In this document: piece by piece, positions 16,010 to 23,866 of the stretch
Layout of the letters: the number at the start of each line of letters is the position of its first letter
Position numbering within the stretch: position 1 is the first letter of the stretch
IMG/VR virus record: IMGVR_UViG_3300047557_002876
Coordinates: 1 to 64,000 of that record
Origin: a virus
Direction: 5' to 3' (one strand)
Length of the DNA: 64,000 nt
Made by a program: the position numbers and the translations under genes
Notes under the pieces: model-generated
What the model saw: only the letters and a program-made list of their open reading frames with translations
Database searches by the model: none
What the model was told of the DNA's origin: nothing

Positions 16010-17920
16010 ATGCCTGTAGGAAATAATAGTGTATTTGGAGTATTTGGTTTAAATGAAGTTCGATCTGCGAGAGTGCAGAATGTATGGTTAAATAAAGAAT
16101 CAGTTGCAAATCATGGTTGGTTTGGTGGTGGTCTTACTCCAACACCAGCAAATGTATCAACTATAGACCGTATAGATTTCTCTAATGATTCCGTAACAGC
16201 GCAATCAAGGGGTTTATTAAGTTCAATAAACCGAAGCATGGCAGCAACAGGAAACTCTAACTATGGGTGGTTTGGTGGTGGATTTCCTTCAGTATCGACA
16301 GTAGATCGTATAGATTTTTCTAATGATTCTGCAACAGCAACCCCAAGAGGTTCATTAACTTTAGCAAAAGCTGATTTAGCAGCAACAGGAAATTTCAATT
16401 ATGGTTGGTTTTGTGGTGGTTCTATTGCAACTCCTGCAGTAGTATCGGCAGTTGATCGCATAGATTTTTCTAATGACTCTACAATAGCATTATCTAGAGG
16501 TCTATCAAGTTTAGCAAGAGAAAGATTTGCAGCAACTGGTAATTCCAACTATGGTTGGTTTGGTGGTGGATATGTGGCACCTACTGTTTATTCGACAGTA
16601 GATCGTGTGGATTTTTCAAATGATTCTGCAATAGCATCACCAAGAAGTCCATTAAGTTTGGCAAGGCAAAAATCTACGGCAACTGGTAATTCTAACTATG
16701 GTTGGTTTGGTGGAGGTCTTATACCTGGTCCCGCAGCAACAGAAACAGTAGACCGTATTGATTTTTCTAATGATTTAGTAACAGCATCTGTTAGAGGTTC
16801 ATTGGTATCCGCAAAAGCAACTGCAGCAGCAACTGGTAATTCTGACTATGGATGGTTTGGTGGAGCAGAATTTCCAGCAGCAACATCGGCAATAGACCGC
16901 ATAGATTTTTCTAGTGATTTAGTAGCAGCATCTCCAAGAGGTTTATTATTTACTGCAAGAGGAAATTTAGCAGCAACTTCAGGCGTTCTTAATATTCGTA
17001 GACAAAAAGGTGGAAATTTTGGTTGGTTTGTTGGTGGAGGTTCTAATCCAGGAACTGGATTAATAGCAACAAATAGAATAGATCGTATTGATTTTTCCAA
17101 TGATTCTATAACTGCTTCTACGAGAACTAATTTTACTTCGAGTAGATTAACGATGGCATCTACCGGAAACTTTGATTATGGTTGGTTTAGTGGTGGACAT
17201 AGTGGATCTAGTCCCGCTTCAACGTCTCAGGTTGTTAGACTAAATTTTAATAATGATTCCGCTTCTGCTTTAGTTAGAGGACCTCTAATAGATAATAGAT
17301 ATGGTGCCGCTGCCACTGGAAATTCTAATTATGGATGGGTGGGACAAGGCGCAAAAGACCCGAGCACAGTATCTACAGTTTATCGTATTGATTTTTCAAA
17401 TGATCTTACGGCAACTTCTCTAAGAGGACCTCTAGCAAATACTTATTTTATGGTTTCCGCAACAGGTAATTCTAATTATGGGTGGTGGGGAACTGGTGCA
17501 TCTGGTGGGGTTACAAGATCCACTATTGATCGTATGAATTTTTCAAATGACCTCGCAGCTTCATCAGTGAGATCTCCTGTTTCAGCAACAAATAAAGCGG
17601 CTGCGACTGGAAACTCTAATTATGGATGGTGGGCAGGAGGTTATTCTGGAGGGTTCTTACGATCTGTAAGTAGGATAAATTTTTCTAACGACCTCAGTGC
17701 ATTTTCTCCAAGAGCATTTTTATCGACATTTAAAAGTGCTCATAGTGCCACTGGTAATTCTAACTATGGATGGTTTGGTGGTGGTTACTTTAGTTCATTT
17801 ACAATGTATTCTATAGTCGATAGAATTAATTTTTCAAATGATAGTTCAACTGCAACTACTAGAGGAGTTTTAAGTGCAGCTAGATATAGTTCTTCTGCAG
17901 CATCAAATACAATAAGATAA
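16010..17920 (+). CDS. Kelch-like 12-repeat fibre protein (6+6), 636 aa
   Basis: Second paralog of the NYGWFGGG...VDRIDFSND family. After VFGVFGLNEVRS it again has six repeats, a unique linker (SGVLNIRRQKGG) and six more repeats, ending AASNTIR. Repeats in the first half are closest to consensus; in the second half the STVDRIDF strand drifts (for example QVVRLNFNND, RSVSRINFSND). It starts 4 bases after the sulfotransferase gene. The conserved glycine/tryptophan framework with variable 5-15 residue loops suggests a fixed scaffold with diversified surface loops. Confidence 0.75.
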   Translation: MPVGNNSVFGVFGLNEVRSARVQNVWLNKESVANHGWFGGGLTPTPANVSTIDRIDFSNDSVTAQSRGLLSSINRSMAATGNSNYGWFGGGFPSVSTVDRIDFSNDSATATPRGSLTLAKADLAATGNFNYGWFCGGSIATPAVVSAVDRIDFSNDSTIALSRGLSSLARERFAATGNSNYGWFGGGYVAPTVYSTVDRVDFSNDSAIASPRSPLSLARQKSTATGNSNYGWFGGGLIPGPAATETVDRIDFSNDLVTASVRGSLVSAKATAAATGNSDYGWFGGAEFPAATSAIDRIDFSSDLVAASPRGLLFTARGNLAATSGVLNIRRQKGGNFGWFVGGGSNPGTGLIATNRIDRIDFSNDSITASTRTNFTSSRLTMASTGNFDYGWFSGGHSGSSPASTSQVVRLNFNNDSASALVRGPLIDNRYGAAATGNSNYGWVGQGAKDPSTVSTVYRIDFSNDLTATSLRGPLANTYFMVSATGNSNYGWWGTGASGGVTRSTIDRMNFSNDLAASSVRSPVSATNKAAATGNSNYGWWAGGYSGGFLRSVSRINFSNDLSAFSPRAFLSTFKSAHSATGNSNYGWFGGGYFSSFTMYSIVDRINFSNDSSTATTRGVLSAARYSSSAASNTIR

Positions 17921-17924
17921 AATT

Positions 17925-19658
17925 ATGAAATCAGGAGCAAGTGAAAGTTCTTATTATTTTCTTGAGGAATATTATAAATTTCCAGAAAATATTATAGTTT
18001 CTCATTTACCACAAGAACTTCAACAATCAAATAAACAATTTAAGGTTTTATGGACTCAGCATTCATATGATCAACCTCATTATGTAAATTTTGACTTTTC
18101 AATTTGTGATTTAATTGTATCTCCATCAAACTGGTGTCGAGAACAATTTATTCATTATCATCAAATTCCAGAAGATAAAATTGTCGTAATTCCAACTGGA
18201 GTATCAAAAAAATTTACTTACTCTATTAAAAAATCAAAAACTTTTATATACACTTCGATCCCATACAAGGGTTTGGAAGTTTTAGCACAAATTATTCCTC
18301 ACGTTCCAGAAGCAACATTTAAGATTTTTTCTGCAATGAATCTATATGATATTGCAGAAGATCCATACACTGAACTTTATGAGTATCTCAAATCACTTCC
18401 AAATGTGATTTATTCGCCAGCAGTGGATCAAGAGGAACTTATTGAGCATTTACAAGATGCTGCATTTTTTATTCACCCAAACATCTGGGAAGAAACATTC
18501 TGCGTTTCTCTTGCAGAGGCAATGGCATGTGGTTGCTACCCTATTATTACTGATATCGGTGCAATACCTGAAGTGTCAAATGAGATTGCAACCATAGTGC
18601 CAATGGAAGGAATAAGAACCACCAAAGGTTATGAAGTTACTGATAACTTCCTAAATAACCTTATAAGTGCCTGCAAGTCAGTATTATATTTTTTTGATAA
18701 TGACAGGCAATATTATGATCAAATTTCACAATCAGTTTCAAATTATGCAACTGAAACTTATGATTGGAAAAAAATTGCAAACGTTTGGAAACAAACATTA
18801 GATCCATTCACTAAAAAGACTATGACTGAAAACTGTAATCAATTGCAAATTGTTACTCCAGAAGAAGCAGTTAATAACGAAGAATATCTTCAACAAGCAT
18901 TTAAGGAAGTTCTTCGTTGGGAAGAAGCAGATAAAGAACTGGCACAAGGAAGAACTAATTTTCAAATTGAGAAGTTTTTCCTTTTAGAGCAATATACAGT
19001 TCCTGCAGCTTTTCAAGCAGCAATTAAGAATCGTCGTATTCTTGCTGAGGGGTATATGACTAAACTTATTGAGATGAAAGAAAGAGTTCGTGAATTTGAA
19101 TATCGTTGGGAAGGAAAAGACAAATCAAAACCAGTTGAATGGCATACTTCAGGTCCTAATGGTTCTTCAACAAAACTTTATTGGTATGATTTGGATTCAT
19201 TATCTCTTCAAAATTATCTAAAATCGTGCGAACTTGAAATTCGTGATCGTATTCAACAAATGAATTTCTTTGATAAGATCATCAATAAACTCATTGAACT
19301 TAATGGCGGTAAGACAGTTACTCGTGAACAATTTGAAGCAGAAGATCATGTTTATTGGGAAAGAAGATTTGCAGAGCAATCTTTAGATGAAATGATTAGT
19401 TCTAAAACTGGTATCAGTATTGGCAATTTACATTCGATGAGAAGAGGAACTGCTCCAACTTTGGTAAGTGATGATACTAATCGTATTAAGAATGGATATG
19501 GTTCTCTTGCAGATGCTCTTAATGATCCAGACAGATTCTTAAATACTTTACAAGAAAAAGTTCTTCGTGGTATTGAAGAAGTTACAAATACCGATCTTGG
19601 TCTAATTGCCCCTGGAACTGAACAACATCAACAACTTTTAGAAACCAGAAATCCATAA
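17925..19658 (+). CDS. Glycosyltransferase (GT4-like) fused to an unknown C-terminal domain
   Basis: 577 residues in two parts. Residues 1 to about 290 look like a GT-B glycosyltransferase of family 4 type: VSPSNWCREQF, VIPTGVSKKF, IYTSIPYKGLEVL, and the E190-x7-E198 donor-binding element in EETFCVSLAEAMACGCYP. From about residue 300 (an internal ATG at 18822) a charged helical region begins (EEVLRWEEADKELA-like stretch, QIEKFFLLEQYTVPAAF, then IRDRIQQMNFFDKIINKL). I do not recognise it as a known fold. There is no frameshift between the parts. It lies between two propeller-like genes; the C-terminal part may bind the virion or dock the enzyme. Confidence 0.75.
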   Translation: MKSGASESSYYFLEEYYKFPENIIVSHLPQELQQSNKQFKVLWTQHSYDQPHYVNFDFSICDLIVSPSNWCREQFIHYHQIPEDKIVVIPTGVSKKFTYSIKKSKTFIYTSIPYKGLEVLAQIIPHVPEATFKIFSAMNLYDIAEDPYTELYEYLKSLPNVIYSPAVDQEELIEHLQDAAFFIHPNIWEETFCVSLAEAMACGCYPIITDIGAIPEVSNEIATIVPMEGIRTTKGYEVTDNFLNNLISACKSVLYFFDNDRQYYDQISQSVSNYATETYDWKKIANVWKQTLDPFTKKTMTENCNQLQIVTPEEAVNNEEYLQQAFKEVLRWEEADKELAQGRTNFQIEKFFLLEQYTVPAAFQAAIKNRRILAEGYMTKLIEMKERVREFEYRWEGKDKSKPVEWHTSGPNGSSTKLYWYDLDSLSLQNYLKSCELEIRDRIQQMNFFDKIINKLIELNGGKTVTREQFEAEDHVYWERRFAEQSLDEMISSKTGISIGNLHSMRRGTAPTLVSDDTNRIKNGYGSLADALNDPDRFLNTLQEKVLRGIEEVTNTDLGLIAPGTEQHQQLLETRNP

Positions 19659-19669
19659 GGAGAAAGTAG

Positions 19670-21937
19670 ATGCCGGGAGATGTATTTGGACTTGATGGGA
19701 TTTATTTCAGTAAATCAAATCCTGTTACAGTTTCTACTATACAAATTAATCAGGCAACTTCTGGCGCTGGTATTGCGATTACGGGTGCAACTTTAGACAC
19801 CTCTGTAGGAATTGCAACTCTTACACTTTCTTCTGCTGCTGGACTTTCAACGACACCTTTTTATGTAGGTTCTAAAATTGCAGTTTCAGGTCTTGGAGAT
19901 GCCACTGGAACTGCATACACTGGTTATAATGGCACTTTTATTGTCACTGGATTTGCAGGAACTACAACAGTTTCTTATGCAACGACTGGATATTTGGGTT
20001 CTGTTACTCCAGGTATTACGACAACTGGTTTAGTAATGTTAGTGACTGATAGTCCTGTTACTAGCACAACTTGGAGTAGTTCTCAAACTCATGGTTGGTT
20101 TGGTGGAGGATCACCTCCCTCACCAAGCCCCAATTCATCTTCAATAGATCGTATAGATTTTTCTAATGATTCTATATCAGTATCATCAAGAAGTTCATTT
20201 AGTGCAGTAAAAGGTAGTTCCGGAGCAACAGGAAATTCTAACTATGGATGGTTTGGTGGTGGTGCTTCTACAGTAACAATATCAACAGTAGATCGTGTAA
20301 ATTTTTCTAATGATCTTACTTCTCCCATATCTAGGGGACCATTAAGTTCAACAAGAAGTAGTTTAGGGGCAACAGGAAATTCTAACTACGGTTGGTTTGG
20401 TAGTGGCAATTCTATTATTGGATTACAATCAACAGTAGATCGTATAGATTTTTCTAATGATTCTGCAACTGCATCAGTTAGAGGTCAATTAACCTTATCA
20501 AAATGGAATGTCCAATCAGCAGGAAATATAAATTATGGTTGGTTTGCTGGTGGTAATATACCTCCTCTTAACTCAATATCTACTGTAGATCGTATAGATT
20601 TTTCTAATGATTCTTCAACATCATCTGTTAGAGGATCATTAAGCTCCGCTAAAGAATCTATTGGTGCAGCAGGAAACTATGACTATGGTTGGTTTGGTGC
20701 AGGTGTAAGATTTCCAACTCCAGCAGTACAGTTATCAACCGTAGATCGTATAAATTTTTCCAATGATTTGACAACTGCATTGGTCAGAGGTCCTTTAAGT
20801 TCTACCAGATATGGTTTAGGGGCGACTGGAAATTTTAATTATGGTTGGTTTGGTGGCGGAACGACAGGCACTCCAAGATTATCAACAGTAGATCGTATAG
20901 ATTTCTCTAATGATTCCGTAACTGCATCAATTAGAGGTTCATTAAGTGAATCTAAATGGGCTACGGCAGCGACATCTGGACAAGCAAAGTCTTCTAGTAT
21001 TCTTAACCAACAAACAGGTAATTTTGGTTGGTTTGGAGGTGGAGGATCTTTCCCTGGAGTAGCAACATCTGCAGTTTCAAGAATAAACTTTTCTAATGAT
21101 TCTGTAACTGCATCCCCAAGAGGACCGTTAAGTTCGTCAAAATTTACCATGGCTGCATCCAGCAATTCTGCTTATGGGTGGTTTAATGGGGGAGTATCAA
21201 CCTTTCCTGGCACTACCCTGAGCACGACGGATCGTATAAATTTTTCTAACGATTCTGTGGCAATGATCACCAGAACTGCACTTAGACTTAGATCTCGGTT
21301 TGCTTCAGTTGGAAACTCTAATTATGGTTGGTTTGGTGGGGGATTTATTTCCCCTGCAGTAACTTCAATAGTAGATCGTATAAATTTTTCCGATGATTCT
21401 ATGGTTAATTTGCTTAAAGGACCTTTATCGTTAGCAAGAAGAAATTTAGCGGCAACAGGAAACTCTAACTATGGTTGGTTTGGTGGCGGATATATTAGCA
21501 GTGTAAACAGGGTATCATTAATAGATCGTGTAGATTTTTCTAATGATTTTTTGACTGCATCAACAAGAGGTTCATTAAGTTCACAAATATATGACTTAGC
21601 AGCAACAGGAAATTCTAATTATGGTTGGTGGTGTGGAGGTGTAGGTCCTGGAGGGGTATTTCAATCCACAGTAGAACGTTCTGATTTCTCTAATGACTCT
21701 GCATCTACATCTATTAGGGGACCATTAAGTACAGCACGAATTACTTTTGCTGGAACCGGCAACTCTAACTATGGTTGGTTTGGTGGAGGTTATACTCCGG
21801 CTACGCCTAGTACTACCACAAGAAGTTCAGTTGATAGAATAAATTTTTCTAATGATTTAGTTGCAGCAATTCCCAGAGGAACTTTGCATTACAGTCCATT
21901 AAGTAAACCAACGGCAACTTCAAATACTACAAGATAA
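19670..21937 (+). CDS. Kelch-like 12-repeat fibre protein with extra N-terminal domain, 755 aa
   Basis: Third paralog. A clear AGGAG-type ribosome-binding site (AAGGAGAAAG) precedes ATG 19670. It shares the DVFGLDGIYF start, then has an added domain of about 110 residues of beta sequence (SAAGLSTTPFYVGSKIAV..., GYNGTFIVTGFAGTTTVSYA) not found in the other two. Twelve repeats follow, six on each side of a linker (SGQAKSSSILNQQTG) very close to that of the first paralog. Some repeats vary (SDDSMVNLLKG, NDSVAMITRTA). Probably a virion protein. The insert resembles short beta domains in other fibre proteins of this phage. Confidence 0.75.
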   Translation: MPGDVFGLDGIYFSKSNPVTVSTIQINQATSGAGIAITGATLDTSVGIATLTLSSAAGLSTTPFYVGSKIAVSGLGDATGTAYTGYNGTFIVTGFAGTTTVSYATTGYLGSVTPGITTTGLVMLVTDSPVTSTTWSSSQTHGWFGGGSPPSPSPNSSSIDRIDFSNDSISVSSRSSFSAVKGSSGATGNSNYGWFGGGASTVTISTVDRVNFSNDLTSPISRGPLSSTRSSLGATGNSNYGWFGSGNSIIGLQSTVDRIDFSNDSATASVRGQLTLSKWNVQSAGNINYGWFAGGNIPPLNSISTVDRIDFSNDSSTSSVRGSLSSAKESIGAAGNYDYGWFGAGVRFPTPAVQLSTVDRINFSNDLTTALVRGPLSSTRYGLGATGNFNYGWFGGGTTGTPRLSTVDRIDFSNDSVTASIRGSLSESKWATAATSGQAKSSSILNQQTGNFGWFGGGGSFPGVATSAVSRINFSNDSVTASPRGPLSSSKFTMAASSNSAYGWFNGGVSTFPGTTLSTTDRINFSNDSVAMITRTALRLRSRFASVGNSNYGWFGGGFISPAVTSIVDRINFSDDSMVNLLKGPLSLARRNLAATGNSNYGWFGGGYISSVNRVSLIDRVDFSNDFLTASTRGSLSSQIYDLAATGNSNYGWWCGGVGPGGVFQSTVERSDFSNDSASTSIRGPLSTARITFAGTGNSNYGWFGGGYTPATPSTTTRSSVDRINFSNDLVAAIPRGTLHYSPLSKPTATSNTTR

Positions 21938-21940
21938 ATA
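21933..21940 (+). promoter_or_regulatory. Late promoter box (GATAAATA)
   Basis: GATAAATA overlaps the stop of the third propeller-like gene and lies 21 bases before the oxygenase start at 21962. Confidence 0.5.
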
Positions 21941-21961
21941 TCTAAAAATACATTATTCAAA

Positions 21962-22612
21962 ATGAATTTATTATCAAATATTTTGATTGCCCCAAAAGTC
22001 ATCAGTCCAGAAGGAATTGATGCTTTGGTTCATCATATGAAAACGTCAAAGACAGAAGATCTTTCAGTATTTGACCCAGACAAATCCAATCAAACTAGAC
22101 AGACTGAATGGATTACTGATAAGAAGACTAGAGATACTCAAATTGCACCAATTGAACCTGTGTTTCCTCAGGTCAATGAATTAATGCATAACATTGTAAA
22201 GCAGGTTATTAACCCGTTTTATCAGTTTGAGGTTGATAGTAGTGAGGTTCCACAACTACTTTGCTATGGTGTAGGGGGTCATTACCAACCCCACATTGAT
22301 GGTGAAGGTATGTGGACTGCTCCAGATCAAACTCAGGTGTGGAGAAAAACCATAGATCGAGATTTGTCTATGGTCTTATATTTGAATGATGATTTTGAAG
22401 GCGGTGATTTTGTATTTCCAAATCTTCATATTCGTATTCGCCCAGAACCTGGTCTTTTAGTTTGCTTCCCCTCAAACAGATATTATCTACATGGAGTTGA
22501 ACCTGTAACTAAAGGTGATAGGTATTCTATGGTAACTTGGATGACTGTTAAAGGATTTGAGAGCATGGAAACTCAATGCAATAATCTCAAATCTAAATAT
22601 GGAGTCTGCTAA
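21962..22612 (+). CDS. 2OG-Fe(II) oxygenase, prolyl-4-hydroxylase type
   Basis: 216 residues with the full set of P4H-type ligands: H111-x-D113 (HYQPHIDGE), distal H177 (YYLHGVEPV) and R187 (KGDRYSMVTW), plus YLNDDFEGGDFVFP between them. These enzymes hydroxylate protein side chains, often proline, using 2-oxoglutarate and oxygen. No signal peptide is seen. It closes the cluster of modification enzymes and propeller-like proteins. Phage P4H-like genes are common in cyanophages, but the substrate is unproven. Fibre proteins made from the same late transcripts are the inferred target. Confidence 0.88.
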   Translation: MNLLSNILIAPKVISPEGIDALVHHMKTSKTEDLSVFDPDKSNQTRQTEWITDKKTRDTQIAPIEPVFPQVNELMHNIVKQVINPFYQFEVDSSEVPQLLCYGVGGHYQPHIDGEGMWTAPDQTQVWRKTIDRDLSMVLYLNDDFEGGDFVFPNLHIRIRPEPGLLVCFPSNRYYLHGVEPVTKGDRYSMVTWMTVKGFESMETQCNNLKSKYGVC

Positions 22613-22618
22613 TAAATA
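22611..22618 (+). promoter_or_regulatory. Late promoter box (AATAAATA)
   Basis: The box overlaps the oxygenase stop and ends 22 bases before the ATG at 22641. Confidence 0.45.
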
Positions 22619-22640
22619 TCAAAAGTTAAATTAATTTTTT

Positions 22641-22904
22641 ATGTACATCAAGCACTATTGGGTAATTTATCCAAGTTTAGATAGATTTTTAATTGAAGCA
22701 AACGAAGTTCCTAAAACTCATCCGCCAATCAAAGGTTTAGATGTTAAATACTGGTTGACGGATGATAATGGAGTTGATTATTGTTTATCTGTCTGTGATG
22801 ATGATGCAGTTCTTCCTGGAGGAAATGGTGTAACTCAACTAACAGAAGAAGAATGGATTACTCTTACAACTCCACTCATTGAATCTTCTCAAGAAAATAC
22901 TTGA
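22641..22904 (+). CDS. Hypothetical protein, 87 aa
   Basis: Acidic protein beginning MYIKHYWVIYPSLDRFLIEA with a middle GLDVKYWLTDDNGVDYCLS and ending in LTEEEWITLTTPLIESSQ. Two cysteines, no obvious metal site and no membrane segment. It has its own late box and is followed by another promoter region. Not recognised as a named family. Confidence 0.65.
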   Translation: MYIKHYWVIYPSLDRFLIEANEVPKTHPPIKGLDVKYWLTDDNGVDYCLSVCDDDAVLPGGNGVTQLTEEEWITLTTPLIESSQENT

Positions 22905-22928
22905 CATTTCTAGGGATTTATTTTAATC

Positions 22929-22936
22929 TATAAATA
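22929..22936 (+). promoter_or_regulatory. Consensus late promoter box (TATAAATA)
   Basis: An exact match to the T4 late box TATAAATA, ending 24 bases before the ATG at 22961. A TTGACA at 22901-22906 lies 17 bases before TAATCT, so an early host-type promoter could overlap it. Confidence 0.65.
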
Positions 22937-22960
22937 ATTTCGCAGCGCACATGAATTGCA

Positions 22961-23167
22961 ATGACAGAACAAAGACAGCATTTACAATCTATTATTCAGC
23001 AACAAAAAACTTTACTTGATGAAATTCAAGATCTTAATAATAAAATTTTAGAAAAGAAGGAAATAGTTTTAAAAATGCAAGGCGTAATTGAATATCTTCA
23101 GCAGATTGGAGTATCACTGGAAGAACCCCCTTCAACTGAAGAAGCACAAACTTCTGTGGAAGAATGA
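22961..23167 (+). CDS. Small coiled-coil protein, 68 aa
   Basis: Residues about 5-45 are a strong heptad-type coiled coil (LQSIIQQQKTLLDEIQDLNN, then KILEKKEIVLKMQGVIEYLQ), followed by an acidic tail (EEPPSTEEAQTSVEE). It has a consensus late promoter and ends 1 base before the glutaredoxin gene. The function is unknown. A small late structural or scaffold-like role would fit, but nothing in the sequence proves it. Confidence 0.65.
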   Translation: MTEQRQHLQSIIQQQKTLLDEIQDLNNKILEKKEIVLKMQGVIEYLQQIGVSLEEPPSTEEAQTSVEE

Positions 23168-23168
23168 T

Positions 23169-23405
23169 ATGAATTTTGCAGTATATTCTAAAGAAGGTTG
23201 TCCATATTGCTATAAAGTTAAGCAAGTTCTGGAGTTGACTGGAAGTAAGTTCGTGGTGTATAATCTCAATGAGCACTTCACCAAAGACGAATTTTATGCC
23301 GAGTTTGGTAAGGGTGCTACATTTCCTCAGGTGGTTTGTGATGACAAAAAACTTGGGGGGTGTACAGACACCGTAAAATATCTTAAAGAACAACAAATTG
23401 TCTAG
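23169..23405 (+). CDS. Glutaredoxin
   Basis: 78 residues, MNFAVYSKEGCPYCYKVKQV, with the dithiol active site CPYC at residues 11-14, the cis-proline in TFPQVV and the GG of KKLGGCTD that binds glutathione. It is a small soluble glutaredoxin, probably reducing ribonucleotide reductase or other phage enzymes. ATG 23169 is chosen over the upstream in-frame ATG 23088 because the extra residues overlap the coiled-coil gene and the family starts just before the first strand. Confidence 0.92.
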   Translation: MNFAVYSKEGCPYCYKVKQVLELTGSKFVVYNLNEHFTKDEFYAEFGKGATFPQVVCDDKKLGGCTDTVKYLKEQQIV

Positions 23406-23411
23406 TAAAAA

Positions 23412-23419
23412 CATAAATA
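23412..23419 (+). promoter_or_regulatory. Late promoter box (CATAAATA)
   Basis: CATAAATA lies 12 bases upstream of the ATG at 23431 and 181 bases upstream of the ATG at 23600. Confidence 0.45.
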
Positions 23420-23430
23420 ATAATAACCAC

Positions 23431-23613
23431 ATGAATCGTGGTGTTGAAGTTCTTTTACATGGAGGAAAAAGAAAGCAAACCTATCCATTTCACATCATAT
23501 TTGAGAAAATGGTTTGCTTTCTCAATCGGGAAGTAACCATTTATTTTGAATTTTCCTTCAAATCAAGGAAAACAAAAGTAGTTTCCCGGAGAAAAAGAAA
23601 TGTTAGCAACTAG
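23431..23613 (+). CDS. Small basic hypothetical protein, 60 aa
   Basis: ORF MNRGVEVLLHGGKRKQTYPF, continuing HIIFEKMVCFLNREVTIYFE and ending in a strongly basic tail (KSRKTKVVSRRKRNVSN). It overlaps the next gene by 14 bases. The region also contains an imperfect inverted repeat (AAAGCAAACC at about 23472-23481 with GGTTTGCTTT at 23511-23520), which could be an RNA hairpin instead. Composition is protein-like, but no family is recognised, so it may be a leader or regulatory segment. Confidence 0.45.
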   Translation: MNRGVEVLLHGGKRKQTYPFHIIFEKMVCFLNREVTIYFEFSFKSRKTKVVSRRKRNVSN

Positions 23614-23830
23614 TTTGGTATTTGGTTGTTTTTTAACTATCCTATTTCTTATAGTAGGTCTTGTTACAGGTTGGGTTGCTAGAGAGTATATGATGAATTA
23701 TCAAGATAAACCAAAACTTCACCCTGAATTTTTTGATAATAATGGAAATGTTATTCCAGATGAAGTTTTAGCAATTAGTTTCAATCCAGATTATTTTGAT
23801 GATGATGAACTTGAAGATGATGAAGATTAA
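23600..23830 (+). CDS. Membrane-anchored acidic protein, 76 aa
   Basis: CCCGGAGAAAAAGAAATG provides a ribosome-binding site. An N-terminal membrane span (about residues 4-27, LVFGCFLTILFLIVGLVTGW) is followed by a soluble acidic tail ending DDDELEDDED. It resembles the small one-span proteins common in T4-type cyanophages. The tail is probably cytoplasmic because of the VAREYM segment after the span. Function is unknown. Confidence 0.7.
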   Translation: MLATSLVFGCFLTILFLIVGLVTGWVAREYMMNYQDKPKLHPEFFDNNGNVIPDEVLAISFNPDYFDDDELEDDED

Positions 23831-23837
23831 CTAAATA
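23831..23837 (+). promoter_or_regulatory. Late promoter box (CTAAATA)
   Basis: CTAAATA immediately follows the stop of the membrane protein and lies 29 bases before the ATG at 23867. CATAAAT follows at 23839-23845. Confidence 0.45.
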
Positions 23838-23866
23838 CCATAAATCATTTTAGATTTTGAATTGAT

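Noticed and set aside
18822-19658. Separate gene starting at the internal ATG in the glycosyltransferase fusion
   Set aside because: The frame is continuous from 17925, no ribosome-binding site precedes 18822 and the upstream part is clearly translated. Reported as a fusion, with the alternative noted.
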